From RYN-230 sp963814645 (GTDB lineage: Bacteria > Actinomycetota > Actinomycetes > Streptosporangiales > Streptosporangiaceae), in NCBI GenBank assembly GCA_963814645.1, contig CAWFDX010000004.1, positions 310,001 through 374,000 of the forward strand: a stretch of 64,000 nucleotides of DNA. Reading direction: 5' to 3'. The notes beneath the pieces were generated by a model. That model was not told the DNA's origin. It was given only the letters and a program-made list of their open reading frames with translations, and ran no database searches. The position numbers were made by a program, and so were the translations under genes. Below are positions 34,774 through 43,875 of this stretch, in pieces. The stretch's first letter is position 1, and every line of letters starts with the position of its first letter.

Positions 34774-35592
34774 ATGGCGTCCGGGCAAAACAACGGAGAT
34801 CAGTCAGCACTGGCCATGTTCGCGGCCGAGTTGCGCGCGGCCCGGGCCAAAGCGGGCTTATCGCGCGATGCGCTGGCGGCACTGATCAACTACAGCGGCT
34901 CTCTAGTGTGTTTAGTAGAGAACACGACCCGCGTGCCCACCGTTGCGTTCGCGCAGCGATTGGACGAGGCATTAGGCACCCCGGGCACGTTCGAGCGGAT
35001 GCAGGCGCACGTCCGGGCCGCGCCGTTCCCGGCCTGGTTCCGTGACTGGGTGGAGACCGAGCGCGAGGCCACGTCGCTGCGCACCTGGCACCCGACCCTG
35101 GTAGATGGGCTGCTGCAGACGGAGCAGTACGCTCGCGCGCTGCTGGGCACCCGGATGGGGGCCAGCGACGATGAGATAGAGCAGATGGTGGCCGGGCGGC
35201 TGGACCGCCAGGCGATCCTGCACCGGGACCAGCCGCCATTGCTGTGGGTGGTGCTGGACGAGGCGGTGCTGCGGCGGCCAATTGGCGGACGGCCGGTGAT
35301 GGCTGAGCAACTGGATCATCTGGTGGAGATGGCCCAGCAGCCGAACATCATGATCCAGGTCATCTCGCATGAAGCCGGTGCCCATGAGGGCGTAAACGGG
35401 GCTTTTATTATTGCGGATTGTAAGAATGCGCCTAGCGTTGTATACCTGGAAACGGCGCTGACCGGGCTCGTCATCGATAATCCTGAGGACGTGGCCGCCG
35501 TCACGCTGATATATGAGACCCTCCGGGGTGAGGCCCAACCGCGCGCAAGATCGCTCGAAACGCTGAAGGAAGTGGCGAAATCATGGACCTGA
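34774..35592 (+). CDS. XRE-family regulator with DUF5753
   Basis: A 272-residue protein: an N-terminal helix-turn-helix (residues 10-70) and the DUF5753 domain (about 95-265, HPTLVDGLLQTEQYARALL...). It contains three TTA leucine codons (codons 29, 47 and 67), rare in a genome this GC-rich, and the stretch around 35395-35460 is AT-richer than neighbouring genes. It pairs with the DUF397 gene (10-bp overlap) and the divergent HATPase gene, the classic regulator trio. Confidence 0.9.
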   Translation: MASGQNNGDQSALAMFAAELRAARAKAGLSRDALAALINYSGSLVCLVENTTRVPTVAFAQRLDEALGTPGTFERMQAHVRAAPFPAWFRDWVETEREATSLRTWHPTLVDGLLQTEQYARALLGTRMGASDDEIEQMVAGRLDRQAILHRDQPPLLWVVLDEAVLRRPIGGRPVMAEQLDHLVEMAQQPNIMIQVISHEAGAHEGVNGAFIIADCKNAPSVVYLETALTGLVIDNPEDVAAVTLIYETLRGEAQPRARSLETLKEVAKSWT

Positions 35593-35768
35593 ACCGCGCT
35601 GACTGGCGCAAGAGCAGTTACAGCGGAACCAACGGCGGGGCCTGTGTCGAGGTGGCCCGCAACCTCCCCGGCGTCGTGGCCGTACGCGACTCTAAGGACC
35701 CGCATGGCCCAGCGCTGATCTTCACCCCGGCCGACTGGGCGGCGTTCACGGCGGTGCTCAAGGACTGA
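35583..35768 (+). CDS. DUF397 small protein
   Basis: A 61-residue protein: NRADWRKSSYSGTNGGACVEVAR, then VAVRDSKDPHGPAL and a C-terminal DWAAF. This is the DUF397 signature. It overlaps the XRE gene by 10 bp, so it is translated with it. Such proteins work with the XRE/DUF5753 regulators, often affecting development or antibiotic production. Confidence 0.93.
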   Translation: MDLNRADWRKSSYSGTNGGACVEVARNLPGVVAVRDSKDPHGPALIFTPADWAAFTAVLKD

Positions 35769-35788
35769 GCTCAGTCAGCCGCCGGCGG

Positions 35789-36360
35789 TCAGCGGACTAC
35801 GCGGAAGGCCAGTTTGCGGTCGCCGCCGTGCTGCTGGACCAGCGAGAACCACAGCCGGAGTACGCCGTCCACGGTGTTCGCCGCGTCCGGCCCCCCGACG
35901 AACTGCGGGCCGAGCCCGACCGCCCAGATCAGCTCCTCGGCCACCTCGCGGGCGGCCGGGTCGGCGGCGTAGAAGAGTTCGGCGCCGTCCGGCGGGTCGG
36001 CAAAGTTGTCCCAGCCCAGCGTGTTGAACGCGCGGACGTACCGGGCCGTGGGCGCGGCCGCCGCGATGGCCGCCTGGCTGTTCACCTCCGGCTCGCCCAT
36101 CCGGTTCACTGCGTCGATCACCACCTTGCCGCCCAGCGCGGCGGCGTTCCCGGTGATTACCTCGCCGACCGCGCCGCCCGGCACGGCCAGCAGCACCACC
36201 TCGGCGTCAGCCAGCGCATCGGCGACTGACTGCACCGGAGCGCCGCCGGGCCCGCACCGCTGCCGCTGCGCGAGCCGTATCTGACGTCGTGCCCGGCGGC
36301 ATGCCACCGGCTGCCCAGCGTGCCACCGATGTTCCCGGTCCCGATGACCGCGATCCGCAT
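35789..36360 (-). pseudogene. NADPH-dependent F420 reductase / NAD-binding protein, frameshifted
   Basis: ATG 36360 begins RIAVIGTGNIGGTLGSRWHA, a Rossmann motif, but after about 38 residues the homologous frame continues at -1 with GAPVQSVADALADAEVVLLAVPGG and runs to AFRVVR at 35789. The break lies in GGGCCCGGCGGCGC near 36240-36255. Restoring one base gives a protein near 190 residues resembling NADPH:F420 reductase-type or NAD-binding oxidoreductases. It follows the epimerase gene by 6 bp. Confidence 0.72.
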
Positions 36361-36366
36361 CCCCGT

Positions 36367-37308
36367 TCACCTCCGGAACACATACTCGGTAAACCACTCC
36401 CAGGTGCTCGGCAGGCCGTCCTCACGAGCGATCGTGGGGGCGTACCCGAGCAGCTTCGCGGCCAGGTCGTAGTTGGCGAAGTTGCGGTCCACCTCGCCGC
36501 GCCGGGTCGGCTGGTACTCGATCGGGTGGTCCGGGCGCCCGGCCGCGGCCCGGCACAGCTCGGCCAGTTCCTGCGCGGTGGTCTCCACGCCGGAGGAGAT
36601 GTGCAGCACGGTCCCGCCGGGCAGGTCCAGTTCCAGCGCCCGCTGCAGCGCGCTGGAAATGTCGTCCACGTGGATGTAGTCCCGCGACGACGAGCCGTCG
36701 CCGTAGATGACCAGCGGCTCGCCGCGGTGCAGCCGGTTGAAGAACGTGGTGATGGCCCCGCGCTTGCGGGCGCTCCACGGACCGTACACGTTGGCGAACC
36801 GCAGCGCCACCGTGCGCAGGTCATAGGCCTTGGCGAACGCGTACGCGTAGCCCTCGCCAGCCAGCTTGCTCGCGCCGTACGGGGAGATCGGCTTGGGCAG
36901 TGAGCGCTCGTCCACCGGCGGCGTGGCGTCGCCGATCAGCGCGCCCCCGGTGGACGCCTGCACGGTCCGCTCCACGCTCGCCCGCCGGGCCGCGTCCAGC
37001 ACCGTGAACGTGCCCACCACGTTCACGTCGAAGTTCGACGCCGGGTCGGCGACCGACTGGACCACCGATCCGGCCGCCGCCAGGTGCATCACCGAGTCCA
37101 TTCCGGCCAGCGCCTTATCCAGGGCGTCCGGGTCCCGGATGTCCCCTTCGACCAGTTCGGCGTCCACTCCGGTCAGGTGGTCCGGGTGGCCGGTGAACAA
37201 GTTGTCGAACACGCGCACGGTGTGCCCGCTGGCGATCAGCCGCCGGACCAGCGTGGCGCCCACGAACCCGGCCCCGCCGGTCACCAGAACCCGCCTCGAA
37301 TCAGTCAT
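36367..37308 (-). CDS. NAD-dependent epimerase/dehydratase (sugar-nucleotide type)
   Basis: A 313-residue extended SDR: NAD motif VTGGAGFVGATLVRRL at the N-terminus, catalytic YGASKLAGEGYAYAF, ending FTEYVFRR. Members of this group epimerise or dehydrate nucleotide sugars such as UDP-glucose. It is 4 kb from the heptose cluster and could be a precursor enzyme such as GalE or an HldD-like epimerase, but nothing diagnostic is visible. ATG 37308 is chosen; no good Shine-Dalgarno exists. The longer frame to 37350 is rejected. Confidence 0.85.
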   Translation of the reverse strand: MTDSRRVLVTGGAGFVGATLVRRLIASGHTVRVFDNLFTGHPDHLTGVDAELVEGDIRDPDALDKALAGMDSVMHLAAAGSVVQSVADPASNFDVNVVGTFTVLDAARRASVERTVQASTGGALIGDATPPVDERSLPKPISPYGASKLAGEGYAYAFAKAYDLRTVALRFANVYGPWSARKRGAITTFFNRLHRGEPLVIYGDGSSSRDYIHVDDISSALQRALELDLPGGTVLHISSGVETTAQELAELCRAAAGRPDHPIEYQPTRRGEVDRNFANYDLAAKLLGYAPTIAREDGLPSTWEWFTEYVFRR

Positions 37309-37411
37309 GACACGCAAAGTTAGCAGCACCCACCTGGTGCCCTGGCACATCCTCTTCCTCTCGAACGCCAGTGCCCGCCGCGGCCGCCGCTGGCCGCGCG
37401 GCCGTCACCGG

Positions 37412-38509
37412 CTAGCCCACGGCCGAGTCCGGGACGCGCAGCAGCGCGCAGACGCCGTCCTCGGGCGCCGGGTCGGGGTCGGGCACGAAGTAGAGCTGGG
37501 CGCCGGTCATCGCGGCCGCCCGGGCCAGCGCCGCGTCCGCGCGTTCCGTGACCGGGTCATCCACTCCCCGGTCGGCCAGTTCGGCGGTGGTCTGCGCCAG
37601 ATCCTCCGGGGCTGGTCCGATGAACGACGTGAGGGTGGATTCGGGGTGATCCACGAGCAGCAGGTCGGCCACCGCCCCGTCGCGTAGCGCGCCTTCGGTG
37701 GCGGCCAGGCCGGCCACCCCGTGCGCATGCGCCTGCTGACTGCGCCAGTGCGCGAAGCGCTCCCGGCTGCGGTCCGCGACGTAGCTGGCCACCGCCTGGT
37801 TGGCCGCCTGGGCCGCGGCCGTGCTGTCCGCCGGGATCTCGTGGTCGATGATCGTGACGCGTGCGGCGAGGCCGGTGCCGAGCTGCTGCGCCAGCAGCGA
37901 CCGGGCCACCGGGTCGCCGGCCACCAGGATCAGCTCGGCGCCGATCCGGCGGGCCTCGGCGGTCACCCGCCCGGCCAGTTCCTTGGCGTTCGTCTCCCAG
38001 GCTTCCTCGGTGCTGCGCTCATACCGCAGCTGGGACGAGCCGCCGACCTTGGCCTTGTGCACCGGCCAGCCGGTGCCGATCACCTCTTCCTCGGCGGTGG
38101 TCCCGGCCGCGCTGACCGCCACCACGTCGCCGCCGTCGTGCCGGGCCGTCACCCGCAGGTGCGGGACGCGTGGGGCACGCTGCGCCAGCAGCGGCATCAC
38201 GTGCGGCAGCGCGTCCACTCTGGCGATCTCCCGGCGCGGCACCGCGGGCAGTCCCTCGGTGTACAGCACCCGGCCGCCGCGGCCGATCGCGGCCCGGCCC
38301 GGCGTGGCGGGCTCCGGGTCAGCGAACGCCGCACCCAGCGCGTCCAGGGTTGCGTCGTCGGCCCCCGCGCTGGCCAGCCGCTCGCGCGCGTCGGCCCAGC
38401 GCACCTCTATTTCGTGCGCGGCGTTCTCGTGGTCGCGCGAGGTGTCCAGGTAGACGGAGACGTAGCCGCCGGTGCCGTCGTAGAGCGGTCGCAGGAAATC
38501 CAGGTCCAT
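37412..38509 (-). CDS. Vms1/BaeRF2-domain protein (Rv2629-like)
   Basis: A 365-residue protein beginning DLDFLRPLYDGTGGYVSVYLD and continuing as an eRF1-like fold of the BaeRF2/Rv2629 group; a helical middle reads ERLASAGADDAT, and the late part includes LYFVPDPDP. Related Vms1 proteins act on peptidyl-tRNA or ribosomes in translation rescue; Rv2629 is linked to hypoxic dormancy. ATG 38509 has a near-perfect GGAGGTGA; upstream codons in a longer frame do not. It diverges from the small membrane protein at 38703. Confidence 0.8.
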   Translation of the reverse strand: MDLDFLRPLYDGTGGYVSVYLDTSRDHENAAHEIEVRWADARERLASAGADDATLDALGAAFADPEPATPGRAAIGRGGRVLYTEGLPAVPRREIARVDALPHVMPLLAQRAPRVPHLRVTARHDGGDVVAVSAAGTTAEEEVIGTGWPVHKAKVGGSSQLRYERSTEEAWETNAKELAGRVTAEARRIGAELILVAGDPVARSLLAQQLGTGLAARVTIIDHEIPADSTAAAQAANQAVASYVADRSRERFAHWRSQQAHAHGVAGLAATEGALRDGAVADLLLVDHPESTLTSFIGPAPEDLAQTTAELADRGVDDPVTERADAALARAAAMTGAQLYFVPDPDPAPEDGVCALLRVPDSAVG

Positions 38510-38594
38510 GTGCGCGTCACCTCCAGTCATGAGTTTGCCCCGGCCCGGCCGGCCAGCCGCGCCCGGGGCGGTTCCGGCGCCGTTCTTCCGGTGT

Positions 38595-38619
38595 GCATGG
38601 GTCGCGTCGCGCTGGGTAG
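38595..38619 (+). promoter_or_regulatory. Sigma-B-type promoter upstream of small membrane protein
   Basis: GCAT (38595-38598), 15 nt, GGGTAG (38614-38619), 84 nt before ATG 38703. This fits the Streptomyces sigma-B consensus (GNNT, 14-16 nt, GGGTA). The same arrangement, GTGCATG plus 14 nt plus GGGTAGCG, recurs at 59451-59479. Confidence 0.55.
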
Positions 38620-38702
38620 CGACAGGAAAATCGGAGGCCGGGGCTCCTGACCGGTGCTGCCGAGTGCAGGTGCTGCGGTGCCTGTGGGAAGGGTGATGAC
38701 AG

Positions 38703-38963
38703 ATGACTGCAACGTCGCTGATCGGAATCCTGATCATGATGGCTGCGGTCGTGGTGGGACTGGTGGTCTGGCTGATTCTGGCCTACCGGGCCGCCAAGCG
38801 CCCGTACTACGAGCGGTACTACCAGCGGTACCAGCCGACGCGCCGGCCCGCCCCGGCCGGGACCCGGAGCCTGGCCTCACTCGTCGATCGCGTTCACGTC
38901 GCTAGCCAGCACGGCGTCGACGTCGTCCAGCTCGGACAGTGCGGCGGCCAGTTCGTTGACTGA
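38703..38963 (+). CDS. Small single-pass membrane protein, 86 aa
   Basis: Starts MTATSLIGILIMMAAVVVGL, a single transmembrane helix (about 5-28), followed by a cytoplasmic-type basic, tyrosine-rich stretch (YRAAKRPYYERYYQRYQPTRRP). It is a look-alike of the protein at 59545 (M(S/T)xTSLxGxLI). The last 25 codons overlap the convergent mgtC end, so the C-terminus may be poorly conserved. Sigma-B-type promoter at 38595. Function unknown. Confidence 0.6.
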   Translation: MTATSLIGILIMMAAVVVGLVVWLILAYRAAKRPYYERYYQRYQPTRRPAPAGTRSLASLVDRVHVASQHGVDVVQLGQCGGQFVD

Positions 38964-39653
38964 GTCCCTGCCGTGTACGTGCAGCTCGACCTGTACCATC
39001 GGCCGTTCCGCGGCGGGGCCCTCGGCCCCGTCGGCGGGCCGCCGGTAGCCGAGCGACTCGGTGGCCACGTCGTCGATGGCGAAGCCCCGGGTGGTCGCTT
39101 CGCGGAGCACATCGCGCAGGATGCCGCGGCCGTCCGGGTAGCGGACCCGCAGCGCCGAGATCGCGGTCGCCGAGCGGGGCAGCCGGTGCGTGGCCACCGG
39201 GAACGCCACCGCCACCAGGAAGTAGATGGCGGTGGCCAGGATGGCCAGCAGCGGCAGGCCAGCCCCGGCGGCCGAGCCGATGGCCGTGGTGACCCAGATC
39301 GAGGCGGCCGTGGTGAGGCCGCGCACCGAGTCGCGCCGGACGAAGATCAGCCCGGCGCCGAGGAACCCCACGCCGGTCACGATCTGGGCCGCCATCCGGG
39401 ACGGGTCCAGCACCACCAGGCGGGGATCCAGCACGTCGGTGAACCCGTACTTGCTGATCAGCATGAACAGCGCCGCGCCGACGCCGACCAGGGTGTGCGT
39501 GCGCAGCCCGGCGTTCTTCTGCCTGATCTCCCGCTCCAGGCCGATGATCGCCGACAGCACCAGGGCCAGGCCGAGCTCGCCGGCTTGCAGCCAGCCCTCG
39601 CCGTTCAGTGCGTGCGGCGCAGCGGCCAGCGGCATCTGCGGATCGAATGCCAT
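38877..39653 (-). CDS. MgtC/SapB-family membrane protein
   Basis: A 258-residue protein. The MgtC core has four or five hydrophobic helices with GLEREIRQKNAGLRTHTLVGVGAALF and GVGFLGAGLIFVRRDSVRGLTTAASIW, the family signature including the conserved Arg-Gly and Thr-Thr. The C-terminal 80 residues form an ACT-like tail. MgtC proteins support growth in low magnesium and intracellular survival in pathogens, probably by modulating membrane energetics. ATG 39653 follows a GTG. Confidence 0.9.
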   Translation of the reverse strand: MAFDPQMPLAAAPHALNGEGWLQAGELGLALVLSAIIGLEREIRQKNAGLRTHTLVGVGAALFMLISKYGFTDVLDPRLVVLDPSRMAAQIVTGVGFLGAGLIFVRRDSVRGLTTAASIWVTTAIGSAAGAGLPLLAILATAIYFLVAVAFPVATHRLPRSATAISALRVRYPDGRGILRDVLREATTRGFAIDDVATESLGYRRPADGAEGPAAERPMVQVELHVHGRDSVNELAAALSELDDVDAVLASDVNAIDE

Positions 39654-39853
39654 CACCGGCTGCCCACTACCCAGCGATCAGGCCGCTATACCCGGGCGGC
39701 CGGGCTAAGAGTGAGCTGCGCAGGAAGGTTGATGTACCTGCTCGTGGGGAGATCCTGGGCGGAGTGGGCCGACTGGCAGGCCGAGGGTGGAAGTGGTGTC
39801 GGGAATTGACAGCTACTGACCGGGGACGTCAACGGGCTGGCCCGCTGAACGCG

Positions 39854-41431
39854 GTGCCAGGGCGGGAGAGTGCCTGCGACGCGCCGCAGACTGCCGAGCT
39901 GCTGGCCGCGCATCTGCCCGCTGGCCTGCCGGTGCTGCCCAGGGTGCGGATCGCCGCCTGCTACCGCGCGGCCGGGGCGGGGCCAGGCGGCGGCTGGTTC
40001 GATGCGGTGCCACTCGCCGGCGGGGACGTTGCGCTGGCTGTAGGCGCCGTCGCGGGCTCGGGAATACCAGCCATCGCGGGCATGGGCCAGCTGCGCGCCG
40101 TGCTCAGCGAAGTGCTCACCGCCGAGCACGACCTGGCGGCCGCGGTGGCCCGCGCTGACCGCTTTGCCGCCGCGGCGCCCGGGCTGCGCGGCAGCACGCT
40201 GGTGCTGGCCGTGCTCAGCCCGGCCAGCGGCACGCTCCAGTACGCCACCTGCGGCCAGCCGGCCCCAGTGATCGCCGGGGCTGACGGCCGGTCCCGCTGC
40301 CTGCCGCCCACGCACGCCGGCCCGCTCGGCATCGGCGCCACCCGGCCGCCGGCCAGCGCCCGGCTGCAGCCGGGTGACCTGCTGCTGCTCAGCACCGGCG
40401 CGCTGGCCACCGGGCCCACCCAGACCCTGGACGAGCGCATGGCCCAGCTCGCTGATGCGGCCGCGGCGGCCCGCGCCGGGCGCTTGTCCGGCCGCGACGG
40501 CGCGCCCACAGGGGCTGACCGGGTCGCCCGGCACACCGCCGGGCTGCTGGGCAGCCAGGCCGCCCAGCCGGGCGACGTGGTCACGCTGGCCGCCGAGTGG
40601 CTGACCGCCCCCGTTGCCGGGCTGGACCTGGAACTGCCCGCCAGCCTGCCCAGCCTGCGCACCCTCCGGCATACCTTGGCTGGGTGGCTGAGCCAGCTCG
40701 ACCCGCTCACCCAGGATCAGGACACCCTGCAGCTGGCGGTGGGGGAAATCGTCAGCAACGCCATCGAGCACGCTTACCCAGCCGGCCAGCCGGGCCTGGT
40801 CCGGCTGCAGGCGGTGCTCGGTGCGGACGGGCAGCTGGAATGCCGGATCGGCGACCGGGGCTCGTGGCAGGTGCCCGACCCGGCCGAGCCCGGCCGCGGC
40901 TCGGGCCTCATGCTCGTCGGGCGGATGATCGACCAGATGGACGTGCATCATCAGCCGCAGCCGTCGGGCTCGTCCCGCGGCGCCCGCGGCACCGTGGTGA
41001 CGCTGCGGCACCGGCTGCGCCGCTCCGCGGCGGCGATGTCCGTGGCCAGCCCCGCGCTGGCCGCCATCGTCGGCGGCGCCCGGTTCGAGGTGGACTCCGG
41101 GGTGGATGGCGCGGTGGTGTGGGCCAGGGTGTGCGGCCCAGTGAACCAGGACACCGCGGGCAGTCTCCGCTCCCAGCTGCTCATCGCCTGCCGGGGCGGC
41201 ACCCTGCCGCTCCGGGTGGATCTCAGCGCGGTCAGCCACCTGGGCCGCGCGGGCATTGCCGCCTTGTACGAAGTCGCCCAGCAGCTCGCCGTCTACCAGC
41301 AGGAGCTGTCCCTGGCCGCAGCCCCGGGCAGCGTGGCCGCCGCCGCGCTCGCCCTGGCCGGCCTGCCCTATCGCGGGCCCACGCCGTCAGCTGGCTCGTC
41401 TCCGGGGCGGAACTGCGGCCCGGTCAGCTGA
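39854..41431 (+). CDS. Three-domain partner-switch protein: degenerate SpoIIE-like phosphatase, HATPase and STAS
   Basis: About 525 residues (start uncertain; GTG 39854 or an upstream GTG near 39762). Domain 1 aligns with SpoIIE/PP2C phosphatases but GGDWYD is GGGWFD, GDVxGxG is GAVAGSG, and the final DD is GDVVTLA, so the metal-ligand aspartates appear lost. Domain 2 is a complete HATPase: VGEIVSNAIEHAY, GDRGSW, GRGSGLML. Domain 3 is a STAS domain in which the usual D-S-(A/S)-G is GRAG, so the phosphorylatable serine is missing. It overlaps the convergent GT9 gene by 45 bp. Confidence 0.78.
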   Translation: MPGRESACDAPQTAELLAAHLPAGLPVLPRVRIAACYRAAGAGPGGGWFDAVPLAGGDVALAVGAVAGSGIPAIAGMGQLRAVLSEVLTAEHDLAAAVARADRFAAAAPGLRGSTLVLAVLSPASGTLQYATCGQPAPVIAGADGRSRCLPPTHAGPLGIGATRPPASARLQPGDLLLLSTGALATGPTQTLDERMAQLADAAAAARAGRLSGRDGAPTGADRVARHTAGLLGSQAAQPGDVVTLAAEWLTAPVAGLDLELPASLPSLRTLRHTLAGWLSQLDPLTQDQDTLQLAVGEIVSNAIEHAYPAGQPGLVRLQAVLGADGQLECRIGDRGSWQVPDPAEPGRGSGLMLVGRMIDQMDVHHQPQPSGSSRGARGTVVTLRHRLRRSAAAMSVASPALAAIVGGARFEVDSGVDGAVVWARVCGPVNQDTAGSLRSQLLIACRGGTLPLRVDLSAVSHLGRAGIAALYEVAQQLAVYQQELSLAAAPGSVAAAALALAGLPYRGPTPSAGSSPGRNCGPVS

Positions 41432-42379
41432 AAAGTCCAGCGCGCGATCGGCCGCGGCCAGCACATCCCGGACTGTGACCGCGGCCAGCGCCGGGTCGGT
41501 AAAGCCACCGTGGGGGTCCCCCCGGTAGCCGTCGGCGGCGCGCCAGAGCACCTGATGGCGTGGGTGGGCGGGCGGTCCCCACTCGGCGGGTGGGACCGGC
41601 CCGAACAGCGTTACCGAGGGCCGGGCGAACGCGGTGGCCAGGTGAGCCAGGCCGGTGTCGCCCGCCACGACCAGCCGGGCCGCCGCGGTACAGGCGGCCA
41701 GGCCGGCCAGCGTGGTCTGGCCGGCCAGCACAGTGCGGCTGGGCAGGCCGGCCAGCCGGGCCACCAGACCGGCCAGACCGCGCTCCGCCGCCGACCCGGT
41801 GATCAGGACGCGGTGGCCACGCCGGGCCATTTCGCGGGCCACGGTGGCGAACCGGTCAGCCGGCCAGCGGCGGCTGGCGGCGGCGGCACCGGGATGGATG
41901 AGCACCGCGTCGGGGACGGTGACCGGGCCGAGCACGTCCGGTGGCAACAGGTCCGCCGGGAGTAGGAGGTCCGCCGGGTCGGCCGGGATGCCGGACGCGG
42001 TGCACAGCCGACACCAGCGGGCCACCTCATGCTCGCCGGGCCGCCAGTCAGGCCCGGGGAACCCGCCGCCGTGCCGGCCGCCGAACGTGATCAGCCGGCC
42101 GGGGCCGAGCGCGGCGAGCAGACAGTGGCTGGCTGGCCCACGGCCGTGCAGGTCGATGGCCACCTCGGGCGGCGGTCCGGGCCACGGCACCGGGGCCAGC
42201 TCGGCAGCGGGGACCAACTGGTGGAAGGCGCCGGTCAGCGGGATCAGGCCAGCTAGCGCCGCTGGGGCGGCCAGCACGATCCGGTGGCCTGCGAAGGCTC
42301 GCCGCACCGCCCGGTAGGCGGGCACCCCGGTGAGAAAGTCGCCCAGGCCCAGCGCGCGCAGGATGAGTATCCGGCCCAT
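41387..42379 (-). CDS. Glycosyltransferase family 9 (heptosyltransferase-like)
   Basis: A 330-residue protein. N-terminal GRILILRALGLGDFLTGVPAYRA and C-terminal VVAGDTGLAHLATAFARPSVTLFGPV are GT9 signatures; members include LPS heptosyltransferases that use ADP-heptose. ATG 42379 is correct; the longer frame upstream is HldE-antisense. It is the last gene of the seven-gene operon, 6 bp after hldE. Substrate is probably ADP-heptose given the neighbours. Confidence 0.85.
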   Translation of the reverse strand: MGRILILRALGLGDFLTGVPAYRAVRRAFAGHRIVLAAPAALAGLIPLTGAFHQLVPAAELAPVPWPGPPPEVAIDLHGRGPASHCLLAALGPGRLITFGGRHGGGFPGPDWRPGEHEVARWCRLCTASGIPADPADLLLPADLLPPDVLGPVTVPDAVLIHPGAAAASRRWPADRFATVAREMARRGHRVLITGSAAERGLAGLVARLAGLPSRTVLAGQTTLAGLAACTAAARLVVAGDTGLAHLATAFARPSVTLFGPVPPAEWGPPAHPRHQVLWRAADGYRGDPHGGFTDPALAAVTVRDVLAAADRALDFSADRAAVPPRRRAS

Positions 42380-42384
42380 TCTGG

Positions 42385-43875
42385 TCAGCCCGGCTGGCGG
42401 TGCTGCGCGCCCATCGCCACCAGCCGGGAACTCGACCGCCCGGCCAGGTAGGGGACGGTAACCGCCTGGCCGCCCCAGCTGCCGAGCAGGGCCGCCTCGG
42501 GCAGGTCCTGGCCATGGTAGTCGCCGCCTTTGACCCACAGGTCGGGGCGCAGTCGCCGCAGCGCCGCCTCCGGCGTGTCCTCAGCGAAGATCAGGACCGC
42601 GTCAACGCAGTTCAGCGCCCGGAGCACGGCGGCCCGGTCCGCGGCCTGGTTGACCGGTCGGCCCGCTCCCTTCCGCCGCCGCACCGAGTCGTCTGAGTTC
42701 AGGCACACGATGAGGCAGTCACCCAGCGTGCGGGCGGTCTGCAGCAGCCGGACATGGCCGGTGTGCAGCACGTCGAAGCAGCCGCCCGCGGCCACCACCG
42801 TGCCGCCGGCCGCGTGCACCGCGCGGGCCAGCGCCACCGGCGGCGCGGGGTCGGCCGCGCTATGGTTGTCCGCCGCGGAGAGCGCGGTGCCGCCCCGCTC
42901 CTGGATGCGGCCGGTGGCCGCGGGCCCAGCACCAGGGCGCAGGCTGGCCACACCCCCCGCGGCCAGGAAGCTGGCCGCCGCCCGGGTCGCGGCGGTCACC
43001 GCTTCGGACGGCAGCGCCCCGTGGGCCAGCGCCAGCGCGGCCGCCGCCGCGAACTGGTCGCCCGCGCCGCAACTGTCCACGTCCGGCACCGGCCGGGCCG
43101 GGACCAGCAGCGGAGCGGGGCCGCCCTGCGCGAGTAGTGCTCCGCGGTGGCCCAGGGTCACCGCGATGCCGTCGGCCGGCCACCGGTCCAGCAGCCGCCG
43201 GGCCGCAAGGGCCGCGGAGCGCACTACCGGCGCTGAGCCCGCCGCGGTCCGGCCGTCCGTATCCATGTCGCGCGGGTCCAGGCCCGCGGCGGCCAGCGCC
43301 TCCCCGTGGTTGGGCGTGGCCAGCCGGGTCCCGGCGACTGGGTCCGCTCCGCTCGGGTGCGGATCCCAGACCAGCGGGACGTGGGCCGCCCGGACGGCCA
43401 GCGCGGCCCTGATCCGCGGGTCGGCGGTCACTCCCCGGCCGTAGTCGGAGACCAGCAGCGTGCCCGCGGCGCCGATCGCGGCCAGTGCCGCCTCGCTGGC
43501 CGGCCCGGGGCGCCCGGCCGGGCCGTCGGCACGCAGCAGGGTCTGGCCGCCGGCCCGGTACCGGGCCTTGTCCGGCATCGGCCCGCACAGCGGCACGGGT
43601 GTCACGGTCACCGCCGGTTCCAGCAGCGCCCGCACGGCGGCACTGCCCGGGTCGGTGCCGAACGGAGCGACCAGCAGCACCGGCCCGCCGTCCCGCGCGG
43701 CCAGCAGCGCAGCCAGCGCGGCGCCGCCAGGACGCCGGGTCTCGGTCAGCTCGTCGAGCACCGGCGCGGGCGCGTCCGGGCATAGGCGGCGTGCCGTCCC
43801 CGTCACATCCCGGTCGAGCAGCGCATCGCCGACCACCACCAGCGGGTGCTGGCCGGTCAGCCGGTGCCCGCTCAT
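42385..43875 (-). CDS. hldE: Bifunctional heptose-7-phosphate kinase / heptose-1-phosphate adenylyltransferase
   Basis: A 496-residue protein. The N-terminal 330 residues are a PfkB kinase with VDSCGAGDQFAAA; the C-terminal 150 are a cytidylyltransferase-like adenylyltransferase with GCFDVLHTGHVRLLQ and LWVKGGDYHG. Both halves of HldE are present and intact. It phosphorylates D-glycero-beta-D-manno-heptose 7-phosphate and, after GmhB, couples the 1-phosphate to ATP to give ADP-heptose. ATG 43875 overlaps the gmhA stop (ATGA). Confidence 0.92.
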   Translation of the reverse strand: MSGHRLTGQHPLVVVGDALLDRDVTGTARRLCPDAPAPVLDELTETRRPGGAALAALLAARDGGPVLLVAPFGTDPGSAAVRALLEPAVTVTPVPLCGPMPDKARYRAGGQTLLRADGPAGRPGPASEAALAAIGAAGTLLVSDYGRGVTADPRIRAALAVRAAHVPLVWDPHPSGADPVAGTRLATPNHGEALAAAGLDPRDMDTDGRTAAGSAPVVRSAALAARRLLDRWPADGIAVTLGHRGALLAQGGPAPLLVPARPVPDVDSCGAGDQFAAAAALALAHGALPSEAVTAATRAAASFLAAGGVASLRPGAGPAATGRIQERGGTALSAADNHSAADPAPPVALARAVHAAGGTVVAAGGCFDVLHTGHVRLLQTARTLGDCLIVCLNSDDSVRRRKGAGRPVNQAADRAAVLRALNCVDAVLIFAEDTPEAALRRLRPDLWVKGGDYHGQDLPEAALLGSWGGQAVTVPYLAGRSSSRLVAMGAQHRQPG

